From contig NC_092323.1 of the NCBI RefSeq assembly GCF_036785885.1, forward strand, positions 2,334,501 to 2,398,500: a stretch of 64,000 nt of DNA. Direction: 5' to 3'. A model generated the notes under the pieces. The model worked only from the letters and a program-made list of their open reading frames with translations. It made no database searches and was not told the DNA's origin. Both the position numbers and the translations under genes were made by a program. Positions 1 to 10,689 of the stretch are shown one piece after another; position 1 is the first letter of the stretch, and each line of letters opens with the position of its first letter. Origin of the DNA: Coffea arabica. Lineage: Eukaryota; Streptophyta; Magnoliopsida; Gentianales; Rubiaceae.

Positions 1-497
1 CAGGAAAAAAAATAGTGTACATTCTTCTGTGCCTTTAAATGTATTCTGTTTGTTTTAAGAAGGTAATGTAAACATGCTTTGCTTGATTTGCTGATTCTGT
101 TCATATAAGAGGCTCTGCGTGAAATTTATATGAACTGATTGTGAACACTGTACTTGTATGAGCAATTTTCCATATTATACCAATGCATCATACACTCCAA
201 AAGGATCACAAGAAAATACTACATATGCACACACACACACACACACACTAAAAAAAAAACCGCGGATGTATGTATTAACCAAACCAGCATGAATTTTTTT
301 TTACTCAAAAGAGCACTTCAATACATCTTTATACTTGCTTCTAGTATGAATTCGGAATTCCTATTCCGCCATGACTAGTGATGAGCCCACCCACCCGTCG
401 ACTGCTTCCATGGCGAAGCTGACGCTCTTCTGAGTTCTGACTGCTTCCTTTTTACCTATATCACTACATCCTTCGCTGTAGGCAAGCTGCTCTGCCT

Positions 498-3400
498 CTA
501 CGAGTAGAATTTATAGGTCTTCGCTTCAAGTATGATCTGTCTTAGCCCTCCAATTGGCGCAATAACCATCAAGAGGACTCCCAGTATGATGCAAATCTGC
601 CAAAACCAAGTTAGATCAGCTTCAAATTTCTATAATTAAAACCCTACGATTTCAAGAGTCCGAAGTTGCACGTACCCAGTTTGTAATCCAAGACAAGCTG
701 TATCTCCTCGGTTTATAGACGGCAAGCCACATGATACAGGGGAGCTGCAGAAAAGATGGATTTAGCAGACCAGACCCATACAGCAGGAAGATGAAAAGAG
801 AAAAAGGGCCCATACTGAGAGGGTACTCACGAAGTATGTAGTTGGGGCGAAAGCAAAGCCTCCAAAGAATCCAAGAAGTCCGCCGAAGAATGGGAATGTG
901 AGACCAACAAACATTGTGAAAGCTGCAGTCAAGACATCCCTATCAAACTTCAATGCAACTTTCAATCCAAGGAGAAGGTCTAAAACAATCAAATGCCATC
1001 ACTTACCCACGTAAATGTTCCTCGAAACAAAGCGCAACGTCCAACTGGGCTTGAATCTTAATTTCTTGACGAGCACAGTTTCAATCATGTCGAAAACCGG
1101 CATCGCATAAATCTGCAATCAAAACAGTCCACAGATATCACGGTTGTGCTGTCCTAGCCAAACAACCTCGTGAAAAATGAGCTGCTCAAAACTACATCAA
1201 CAGAGAGGAGAGCCTCCTTACCTGATAGCTTCCGATTACGTGAACCACGACAAACATGTTAGCCATCGCAATTAGCCAGGTTGGTTTATTCAATGAGAGG
1301 AGAACGTTATCCTCGACACTGTTTCCGAACATCCAGTACCCTATAAAAGCAACCGGGAAATAGCACAATGCCACAACTATGTAGGCAACAACCACTCCTC
1401 TCCACATGGGCACCTTGGAAGGCTTCCCAGGTTTAGAAGGGATGGTGGCTTGAATCTCTAAAACAACATTGTGACCGGCGTAAGCAAAAGCTACATCTCC
1501 CAGGGCACCGAAGAAGTTGAAAAGTGTTCCTGCTGTAGTCGTAGCTTTGTAGCCATATTCCACATCTGGTTGGACACCCTTTTTCACGGAGGCACCCCAA
1601 GCAATGGTGGAGTAACTACATATTAACACAGTCACGTCAGCATTGCAACCGCTTAAGAATCAAAATAAAAACAGTAAAAACCAGAGATGACGCTGGGGGA
1701 ATACCTCAATGACATGACGGCTGCGGCCAAAGACACACCGGAGATGGAATTGAAGTTTGGAAGATGGGAGAGCACAAAATGAACAGAGGCGAAGATCATA
1801 ATGAAGTAGGTAGTCTTGATATCTTTGCAAGGCTTTGAGCAGACCAAGTCATGGAACTTCTTCAATGACTTCCCTCCAGTAACCATGTAAACAATGTCCA
1901 CGCCCACTTCAACCACTAGCTGTTGGGGTACTACAATCCAGAGACCAAGTTTCTCACCAAAAGCATGCTGGCCTAGCTCGTGATATCTGTCGAAACGTTT
2001 CCCCGGAACCATTTCGTGCATTTCAACCATTTGCCATAAGGTGTACAGAGTGATAATCCAAGATAAGACCATTACAGTCACTCCAGGCCCCCTAAAAATT
2101 TTTTGATGATCGTACATAAAGCTTGTCAGTCCACCAGCAAGATTAGGATCAAGATTTCTACTAGTACGACTATTCTACATCCTAAGTAACAGGAGTTATA
2201 TAAGATGAACACTACCCAAAAGTCCAGATTAAATACTCAGAAGAAAAGGAACCCTACCATCCAAGCTTGGACATGGCATAAGGCAAGCTCAACACTCCAG
2301 CTCCCACCATGGCAGTGACATTGTGAAAGGCCGAGTACCACCATTTTGCATTCCTTGAGGACGTAATAGGAAGCCATTCATCAATTGCCTTCTCTTCAGC
2401 CGTTCGATTGTCCACCTGTAGTTTTCCGCATAATTTTTCGTTCATAAATTTCAAATTGAATTTCATTCAGAATTGTCAAACAAAAAGGAAAAAGAAGAAA
2501 ATTTGAGGAAAATGTGGGGAAAAAGACACCTGAAAAAAAAATCATGTTTTTTTCAAATCATATTGCAGCATTGTTTCAAAATAAGCGTGGAGCCATGTTA
2601 CAGTAGATCATTTTTAACTAAAAAAAATTCTGGCTTCAGTGCAATCCAATAGAAACAAAGCCTATCCATAAATTTGATGGGCAAATTTAGCCATAAGTAG
2701 AATGTCTCTCTAATTCCATATTTACTAGCGCAGTTTTTTTTTTTTTTTGGAGGGGTGGGGTTGGTGTGGGCTGGTAACCGGAGGCCAAAAAGTGTCGCAA
2801 CTTAACAATCGACGGTAGAACTTAATAGATGTGTAATTACCAAAAGAAGAACTAGACTGATATACACCTTTTGACGGTGACGTCAAAACAGAACCATAGT
2901 TAGGTTGACACGAAACAAAACAAAACACCACAGTTCGGTGGACAGAGACAAGAGGACGATGCATTGTGGGCTGGACGACAATAATGATTATAGTATCCAC
3001 CACTCCCACTTTTACAAAAAAGTTTCCAAGACTCTTGGAAGTTTTACGCTTTGAGCCAGCCACACATGATTCCAAAAAAGTGAATGAATGCCAAGCACGC
3101 AACGACGAAGGCCTAAAGCCCACAACCGCAACCTTCCCAATCATCCCGACGTCCTGCTCAGTTACTACTTACTACGACGGGAACGGAACCGCATACCGTT
3201 GTTCCCAGTAAGGCTTCGACGGAGCTGAAAGCAACTCTTATTCATGAATTTGTTTAAACTACGCAAGACACTTGTTAACTGGGACTGATACATTATTTAA
3301 TGTACTCCCTCTCCTCCTCCTCCGTCCGTTCCACTTTGATCAATTTGATTTTTTTTTCACATAATTTAAAGAAATTAGTTAATTTTATTAAAAAAATAAA

Positions 3401-5065
3401 TTTAGTTCAATACTTTCATAAGATATCCTTCTGTTAAATAGACTGTGACTAGTTAGAAAAAGTGCATTTTTAAAAAAATTATAAATTAACTATATTTTTT
3501 ATTGAAAAATAAATTATAATTTAAAATAGATGAAAAAGAAAAATAAACCTATCGAAAGTATACGCGTACACACCGCTAGTTAATTATGGAAAGTGAGGAC
3601 TAGTTGTAAAGGGGAAATAAACGTAGAAATTCATGTGTATTACTTTATGAATTATGAATGCTGCGGTCCACTGTCATTGGTAGGAGTATCACGAAAATCC
3701 AAGGAAGAAAGTTACCGACATGGGAAGTTGGACCTTAGAAGCAATGAAATCCTTGGAAGAAGGGCATTGCTTAGGCCTTGTTTGGTCTTTGAAAAATTAC
3801 TACGTTTTCGTAAATACATTTTTCAATCAACTTTTTATTCCATGTATGTCAAATCACAACAATGTTTTTTTTTATAAAAAGTTTTAAAAAAATGCAATCC
3901 AAACAATACCGCTAGCACCAGCATGTTGAAAATATATATAAATAAATAAAAGAAGAAGTAGATTCATAGAAACAACCATGGGTGCCGCCAATTGTGGAGA
4001 TATTGACTTTCATCATTTTTTCAAGTATCAAAATATCGTGTAACCGAGACATGAAGAACCCGAAGCTGAAATATGAAAAAGGGTTGGGGTTTTGGTTTCA
4101 ACTTTCAACTTTCATAGTTTAAAAGAGCTACGTAATCCTACTCTGAAAAGTCAAACACACCACACCAGCAATGGGTCCAAGTTCCGCACTTGACTTGTAG
4201 CCAACCAAACGCCTATGCCATGTGGTGAGATCCTAAACTCTAAACTCACCCAGTCAACGACCGTAATTGTTATCGTCATTGTCACGAGAACCCCACTGTC
4301 CAGCGGCCAGTTTGGCACGCCACATTTTCTTATCCTTCTCCTTCTTCTTCTTCAATACATACATATATATATATATATATGGGGGTAATTACTAATTACA
4401 GTTGCTTTGGATATTATTACTGGACGCCAGCTGGTTAAATTTCACTACGATCATTCAAAATGGAGACCCTTCCTTACTATTCAATCATATGAATGCATGA
4501 TGTAATTAAAGCTTGTCTTGCGATAGAATGAAGTCTTGAAGGAACTACATCGATCCATTTTTCAAAATATTTCTTTCACGCAGGTGCACTCCAAACTAAT
4601 TAATGACCACGTAGATGAGATTATTACTGGCGGTACCTAACTTCTTCTAAGCTTAACAGTAATAATAATATCAAGAATCAATTTTCTCCAGGTCCCTTGA
4701 TTACCTCCTCATCTTTACTTCGCCATAGGCGTCTGTCCGGGGACCATTTTTGCTGCTACTTGAGTTAATCATGCATGACGAGAACAAAAAAAGCTTTTAA
4801 AATTCTTACAGGGGTGTTACCATGCATCACTAATAACAGTAGTAGTAGTACTAGTATTTTCCATCAACCAAAAAAAGGTTCGAGGAAATAAAAAGAATAC
4901 CTACTTTTTTTAACGTACGTCAGGGACGGTCAAATCCCAAATATGCACGGGGGGATTTGGGGAGTTCCTGTGCGCGTTTGACAGAGAGAAAGAGAGGGAG
5001 AGGGCGTGACTTACTGTTTTGGAGTCGTCGTAGTGGAGATGATCAGTTGGAGCTTGAGTTCCCAT
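498..5065 (-). CDS. LHT1: LHT1-type lysine/histidine (amino acid) transporter, left copy
   Basis: Spliced CDS, mirror of the right copy: exons 5015-5065, 2258-2415, 1705-2091, 1222-1615, 1007-1112, 831-922, 676-744 and 498-596. The sum is 1356 nt, giving 451 residues, close to the roughly 446 of Arabidopsis LHT1. It is a proton-coupled amino-acid importer of the AAAP family at the plasma membrane. The N-terminus is short and hydrophilic ([10 protein letters not shown]), followed by the family block [19 protein letters not shown] and about ten hydrophobic segments. Intron 1 is very long (2.6 kb) and carries a MITE. The two copies read outward from the spacer. The gene is intact, and all coding sequence is identical to the right copy. 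LHT membership is secure; the exact orthologue (LHT1 or a paralogue) is inferred. Confidence 0.9.
3774..3910. mobile_element. MITE, TTGTTTGG-type, in LHT intron 1 (left copy)
   Basis: Starts with CCTTGTTTGGTC and ends with ATGCAATCCAAACAATACC, imperfect terminal inverted repeats built on TTGTTTGGATTGC. The body is AT-rich, about 135 bp, with no coding capacity. The same type recurs near 16925, 25065, 48765 and 63619. The superfamily is not certain; hAT-like is a guess. Confidence 0.6.
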
Positions 5066-5292
5066 GATGATGCGGAGGAATTAGAAAGCTTGGAGATGAG
5101 ATGAGCAACCGACGAAGAACAGCCGGACACAATACGAAACTCCTCGCTTGTCTTTTAACCCCCCAAAAAAAGAAGAAATGATTACACCTGTGTTACAAAG
5201 GAGGAGGAGTCCAGAGAGGCAGCAGTCTGAGGTTCGGAAGGACAAAACGGCAGTAGATACGAACGAGGAAATCTATGGAAACCTCCGGCGTA

Positions 5293-5306
5293 TATATTTA
5301 TATATG
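5293..5306 (-). promoter_or_regulatory. TATA-like element of the left LHT gene
   Basis: Mirror of the TATA-like stretch at 26659-26672, about 230 bp upstream of the left LHT start on the minus strand. Confidence 0.5.
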
Positions 5307-6046
5307 AACAAAAAGTGGATGGATGTAGATATATACAATGAATATCCAGAGTGTCCTCCCTCCTCTACGGCACCTACCTACTGAGTATATCTTCTACGTA
5401 AACTGTGGAGAGGGAGAGAGTGAAGACGACGTTTTTGTTTGACTTTCCCAGGTCTTCATTGAAGGCAAGTGATTGTTTTTTGAGCTGTATAATACTATAT
5501 ACTAGTAGTAAGTATGTGTAGTTTCTTAAGAAAATTCCTGGAACCATACATACTCACAATTGGCCGGCAGCTCACGTTGCCGTCCCACGTTTTTTTGGGT
5601 AATTAGCGTGTGTTATCTACCTGTAAACCATAATTAACAAGCTTGGATCTTTTTATAGTACTGTGTTAATTGGAGATCCCTATCCTGCTGGCCAAATTTT
5701 GCAGTTTTACTAATTTTTTGAATCAATATCAATTTTAGCACAATGATAGTGAACAATATTTCGCCAGTTCATGAATCAAACACGCATTTAGTTGGTGGTA
5801 TACTTACTAGTTTTAGAATCATTTGGAGCAAAGTTGCAACACATCATCTTGGATACGATATCTACCATATACACAAAATTGTAGTGTTACAGTGAAAGAA
5901 AACGATGGATCAACATCCATTTATTATATACTATAATTAGTTTTATAAAAAGGGGGAAAAAAGACCCGGTAAAAAAGTGACCCGGTAAATTGTGAGGAAC
6001 ATTTTAATTATTTATTTCATCCTGAGCCCAATAACTTATGTAAATA

Positions 6047-6425
6047 TTCCTTCCATCCCACTTTGATAGTCTTGATTTTTTTTTCCCACGCTGTTTAAGA
6101 AAATTTAGTTAATTTTATTGGAAGAGTAAATCTAGCATACTATTTTTCTGAAATACTCTTACATTAATATTAGTAATATAACTAATCATTATATCTTTAC
6201 ACTAATAACAACAACAAAATTGATGGAAATTAAGTTGCACTATTCAAGGTAATGAATCAAAGCAATTAATGAATAAGGTAGGTTATATAACTGATAACAA
6301 CTTACATTAAATAAGGGTATTTTATATAAGTTAAAATTTAACAATATTGTTCAATTGGTAAGTGGATTATATTTGGGAAGAATAAAAAATAAAAATAAAA
6401 ATATCAAAGTGAAACGGAGGAAGCA
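6047..6425. mobile_element. Mariner/Stowaway-like MITE in the left arm
   Basis: The ends TTCCTTCCATCCCACTTTGAT and ATCAAAGTGAAACGGAGGAA are imperfect terminal inverted repeats of the CTCCCTCCGTCCCA type known from plant Stowaway/mariner MITEs. TA lies directly outside both ends (6045-6046 and 6426-6427), as expected of a TA target duplication. At about 380 bp it is long for a Stowaway. It has no coding capacity. Confidence 0.7.
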
Positions 6426-6749
6426 TATTTTTTTTTAATTCTTTTGATTTGCCTATGTTTATGCCTGAGTATAATAAAATACGTAAAAATGACAATTTTT
6501 AGGTTTAAAGGAAAATTAACATCAAAGCAATCCAATCATTATATTTAACCTATGGAAAAATTAAATATCTACCGAAAATTTATCCGGTACTCGTGGAAAA
6601 TCAAACATCCACCGAAAATTTAGACCTTCGGGTCTAATGTGTGTCTATCAGTGGAAGCCATGAATGGACGCCCTTTACTGGTGGGAGACAATGAAGGGGG
6701 GGAAATGAATTGAGAAAATCTTTTTTAATCGTGTAATTATAGTGAAAGA

Positions 6750-6865
6750 TATATTTATTTGGATTGCACATTATTTACACCTTATTTACAAATATTGACC
6801 TGTTTGCATCATCAACATATTTTTTTAATTACCTGTTTATTTCACATACATTATATATAAAAAAA
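6750..6865. mobile_element. Truncated MITE at the inner end of the left arm
   Basis: Begins at TTTATTTGGATTGCACA and runs inward to 6865, where the mirror symmetry stops. The other arm contains the complete element (about 25065-25215). Here the element is joined to unrelated AT-rich sequence that leads to a Helitron end. The inverted repeat thus stops inside a transposon copy. Confidence 0.65.
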
Positions 6866-6979
6866 TAATTTCTGCACAAATTTTTTAAATTTATAATCAT
6901 AACCTATACTTTTTTTCATTCTTACTAGATTAAATATTTTCGAATACTTGTTTACATTCAGAGTATTAACATAGAAAAC

Positions 6980-7280
6980 ATGTTCTATGAGTTATGCAAA
7001 AATTATGGACAACTATGTGAAGGTCATTTTTCAAAAACAGTGTGTATGCATTGTAATGACGTGGTCGATATTATTGTTAGGTAATTAATTTCATGTACCT
7101 TTAATTTCAACAAATTTTTATGTATTGTATATAACATTTTATTTGTCAAACAGGTACAATGTTAATATACAAATCAGAGATTCCAGTGGTAACATGCATC
7201 TTAATCTACAGGACAGGCATGCACGATTCGTATTTAGTTATGATATTTCTTATCTCAGAAAATTACAAAAAAGGTAGAAT
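6980..7280 (+). pseudogene. Remnant of an RPA1-like OB-fold/zinc-ribbon gene
   Basis: The frame starting ATGTTCTATGAG reads ELCKNYGQLCEG and then CMHCND, resembling the zinc-ribbon part of the C-terminal OB fold of RPA70. After a plausible GT-AG intron (about 7079-7153) it continues YNVNIQIRDSSGNMHLN, an OB-fold strand pattern. Only this fragment is left, in very AT-rich DNA. RPA-like genes are known passengers or components of plant Helitrons, and a Helitron 3' end follows at 7839. Identification is by eye, so moderate. Confidence 0.45.
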
Positions 7281-7810
7281 TTCTTGATATATGTTTATTT
7301 TTTATAATACTATTTATAAACTATGTAAAAAAATGCACTAATTTTGAATTTCGCACTTACTTAATTCTCAGGACAATGGTGATAGGTTGTTCAACCAACG
7401 AATCAATTCATGCAAAGATCGTGCATTTTCATTTGTAGTACGCATTTCATAAAATTCAACAGAATTAATTAAATCACCAATTTTGGCTTTCATATTAAAA
7501 GTTGATTGGTGTGAAGAGTGTTCGCACTTTCATGCAAGATTATCAAATCGAATGCATAATATTTGTAAGTATTTCATTTTAACAACATTTAATTACATTC
7601 ATTTTTATTAATATATCATTAATTTTTTAATATAATTTTTTATTATTTTTTCAGGATCTATCTTTCGAAAAGAGGTAAATTTTGAATAATATACACATTC
7701 TATCATATTTCAAACCATTGTTAGACAGATACTATATTTTAATTGTATTGGTACAATTTTTTAATCTTTTTTAATTCACCTTTTTATTTTTATTTTTTTA
7801 ATAATATTAG

Positions 7811-7840
7811 CACGTGCGTAGCACGGGTATTCACGCTAGT
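7811..7840 (+). mobile_element. Helitron 3' terminus (hairpin + CTAG^T)
   Basis: The hairpin CGTGC-GTA-GCACG at 7813-7825 is followed 10 bases later by CTAG at 7836-7839 and then T. This is the classic 3' end of plant Helitrons, which insert between A and T. The 5' end (expected to begin TC) could not be placed. The element may have begun to the left of the arm boundary, in DNA now replaced. Confidence 0.7.
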
Positions 7841-9780
7841 TTTATAATTATTTTGGATGAGTATCAAATGCATTCTCGTAGAAAATTATCGACACTAAGT
7901 GGAACTATAACGACATGGTATACGTCCAACATTCTTAAATATGGTTTAAAGGGATCAATTGAAACTCGATTTACAAGTTGAAATTAGTTTGAGGCACTCC
8001 GTCCTCTTTTTAAAAGTGGAAAAGTGAATGAAGTGGTTGAGGTTTTTCGAAGAAGTAGTAACATCATCATTTGCCTAAAATTACGACCGTCAATGGGGTT
8101 GGGTCAACTTGAGTTTGACTCGTTCGACTTAAAAAAAAATCCGATGAGTTGACCTTTTAGTGAGTCGATTTGAGTTTGAATCTAAAAAAATAGATCAGAA
8201 TTAAATATGAGCCAAACTTGGGACTCATTAGACTCAAATTCGATATAAGTCAGACTCTTAAATTACGTATATATAATGATATATATAATATATATATTCT
8301 GATATTATATATAATTATATATATCCAAATATAATATTAATAAATACTAAATATATACAATTTACAAAATATAAAAATACATTTGAAAACTTTTCTACTA
8401 GTTTTCTTGAGAGTCAATATTGATAATGCATAGTTGAAACTTTAACTTTTCTTATTGGTTGAGTAAATTTTTGTATTAGCATAATATTGGTTGATTATTA
8501 TTATTTTTTGTCTAGAAACACAAATCATCAAACATGTTCGGATTCAAGTCACAAAACTATGAAGAAGTTCTAACATTTGAAGATGTATTGGTTTATGACC
8601 GTATGTTTTATTATTATTTTTATATATTTTGAACGAATTAGATATAAATATTATTGAAAAATTATTGATTTATGTATTTTTTAAAATCTATTACTTGTTC
8701 ATGTTTAGTTTTAATATTGTAGTTTTGTGAACGCTAAATTAGTTTTATAACTCAATAGTTATAGTAATTATATGAATAAAATTAAGGAGCAATAAGTGAA
8801 TTTGAACTAAACTCGAATAAGGTTTAAAATTTAAATATTTTGTAAGTTGAGTTTGATCATTACGTTTATTAATTCGAAACTCACGACCCCGATATCCAAA
8901 AATGTTTTAAATTAAATAAGCTGACCATAAACTCATGAAAATCCGACTCATATAACCCGATTGATGGGCCTACCTAAAATACACTACTACTACTACTAAA
9001 AGATTACTGGAGTCGTTTTTATTTTCTATAAAAACATTTGAGGAGTGTGAAAGTTTTATACAGCAGTAGTAGGGGTGAAAATCATTCAAGCTATTCAATT
9101 CGATCTTGCAAGTAATTCGATCAAAGAATCTACATGAATTCAGTTAATGCTAAGTTTAAGTTACTTGATAAACTAATTGAGTTAAATTCGAGCAAAAAAA
9201 ATCAAAATTTGAATATTCGTCAAACTTTACTTAACAGTGTATTTATAATATAATTTATAATTATTTATTATAAAAGCATGAAATTTACTGAAAAAAATGA
9301 AATTTGAATATGCGATTGAACTCTATTTGATCGAGTTCAAATAAACTCGAGCTCGAGTTGAAGTATTTTCATTGAAGCAGAGGTCTTATAAGGATTTGAG
9401 GTGCGAAAGAAGTAGAACAACCAACCATGGTGATAGTGGGACATGGCCGCGTAATCGGCGCGTTAAATGGGCCCGAGAGTTAACGCAGACGAGCAGCTAC
9501 TGCCTTCTAGCTTCTAGCACTCTGTCTCAGAGGAGAGGTTTGATAAAGTGAGCACCACTCCGTGGGCCGCAGCCTTAATTAACCAATGGAATTGTAATGT
9601 GCAGACGAGAAAGAAGAACGTGGTTCCTGTCCAACCAAATAGATAAATGGACGCGCTTGAGTCGTTAGATCTAAATTCAGCGGCTGACATCTGAGTCACT
9701 GACTCAGCCGTTGGATCAGCCGCAAACCGACAACAAGCGGCCCAGATATCGTGAAAGGCGGTGGGAATAGCAATCCGCTA
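7841..9780. other. Gene-free AT-rich spacer left of the GTE gene
   Basis: No open frame of substance. It contains degenerate repeats with GAGTTTGACTCG / AACTCGAGCTCGAGTT motifs (8100-8230, 8800-8960, 9070-9360), probably decayed DNA transposons. The last 300 bp rises in GC and holds a TGGGCC motif near 9468, likely upstream promoter of the bromodomain gene. Confidence 0.5.
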
Positions 9781-9784
9781 CCGC

Positions 9785-9792
9785 TTTATAAA
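9785..9792 (+). promoter_or_regulatory. TATA-like core promoter of the GTE gene
   Basis: TTTATAAA followed about 45 bp later by a long CT-rich tract (about 9833-9880) that often marks plant transcript leaders. This would give a 5' leader of about 870 nt containing a candidate leader intron (10290-10622, GTAATT...TTCAG) and two TAGGGTTTT telobox-like motifs (10057 and 10166). All by inspection. Confidence 0.4.
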
Positions 9793-10689
9793 GTAGCCAA
9801 TACAATGCTAACGTCGCTACTTTTCGTGATTGCCTCTCTCTCTCTCCAATAACGAAGGTCTGCCCTCTCTCTCCCTCAAAAAAAAAAAAAAAAAAACACT
9901 ACCACTACTAAGTAGAGTTGTGGGTAACTATTAGTAATCGAAGTTCACAAGTCAAGGTTTCGTCGAGCTTCCTTAGCCTCCAGCTACTTTTTTTTTTTCT
10001 TTTTTGGCTTCTCTTTATCCACTCTCCCTGCCTCCAATTCAAGGGATTTAAGATTCTAGGGTTTTCAAGTTCCCTATTTTGCATCCTAGTTTTATACAGA
10101 AACAGGCGGAATTAAAGGCCGGCCGGCTTACAAGTAGGTCCTCCAATTATTTGTTGAGGTTGATCTAGGGTTTTGGCACCGCTTCATCAGTTGTAGTTTC
10201 TTGCTGAATTTATCTGGTTTCCTGCTCGAACCTCTAATAGTACCAAGAGAATTTTGATTCTTGGAACTCCAGGAGGGATCTGGGCCAAGGTAATTGGGTT
10301 GAAGTGAATTATTCTTCATTTGTTGTATAATTTAAGTGCAATATTCAAGTTTCTCGAGTTGCGACAAGCCTCAATCAGATTATATTCGGTCTCTCTCTGT
10401 TTGTTTTCTTTTTGTGTATTAATTGCGTTCGGCGCATTCGAACCAAGCTAGGACAGCATAAGGGGTGGAGAGAAATTTCTTCAATTGTGGGGGGTTAATT
10501 CGATAGTGCTGTAAAATTTTCAATTTCATCGTGTGTGTGTTAGTGGCCGTTTTACGATGTGTGGTCAATCCAGATTTTCTTGAGGTCATATTTATGAATT
10601 CTCCAAGATTCATTCTATTCAGGGTTGAACTTCTTATATGAACTTGGCTACGAAAAAGACTTGAGTTCGGTGAGGAAGTTCTTGGCACA

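Larger units (their letters stand above)
1..6865. repeat. Left arm of a giant inverted repeat
   Basis: Position x on the plus strand is the reverse complement of position 31965-x, from 1 to 6865. Every stretch I compared matched without a mismatch or indel, including the CA/TG run near 230, the AT run near 4370, intron sequence and intergenic poly-A runs. The mirror breaks at 6866, after a run of seven A here against eight in the other arm. The window starts inside the arm, so its outer end is not visible. The arm holds one LHT gene and at least two MITEs. Confidence 0.95.

Noticed and set aside
2725-3144. 139-codon open frame (and its mirror at 28821-29240) in LHT intron 1
   Set aside because: Low-complexity, ends in a poly-Lys read-through of a poly-A run, no recognisable domain, and lies inside a long intron.
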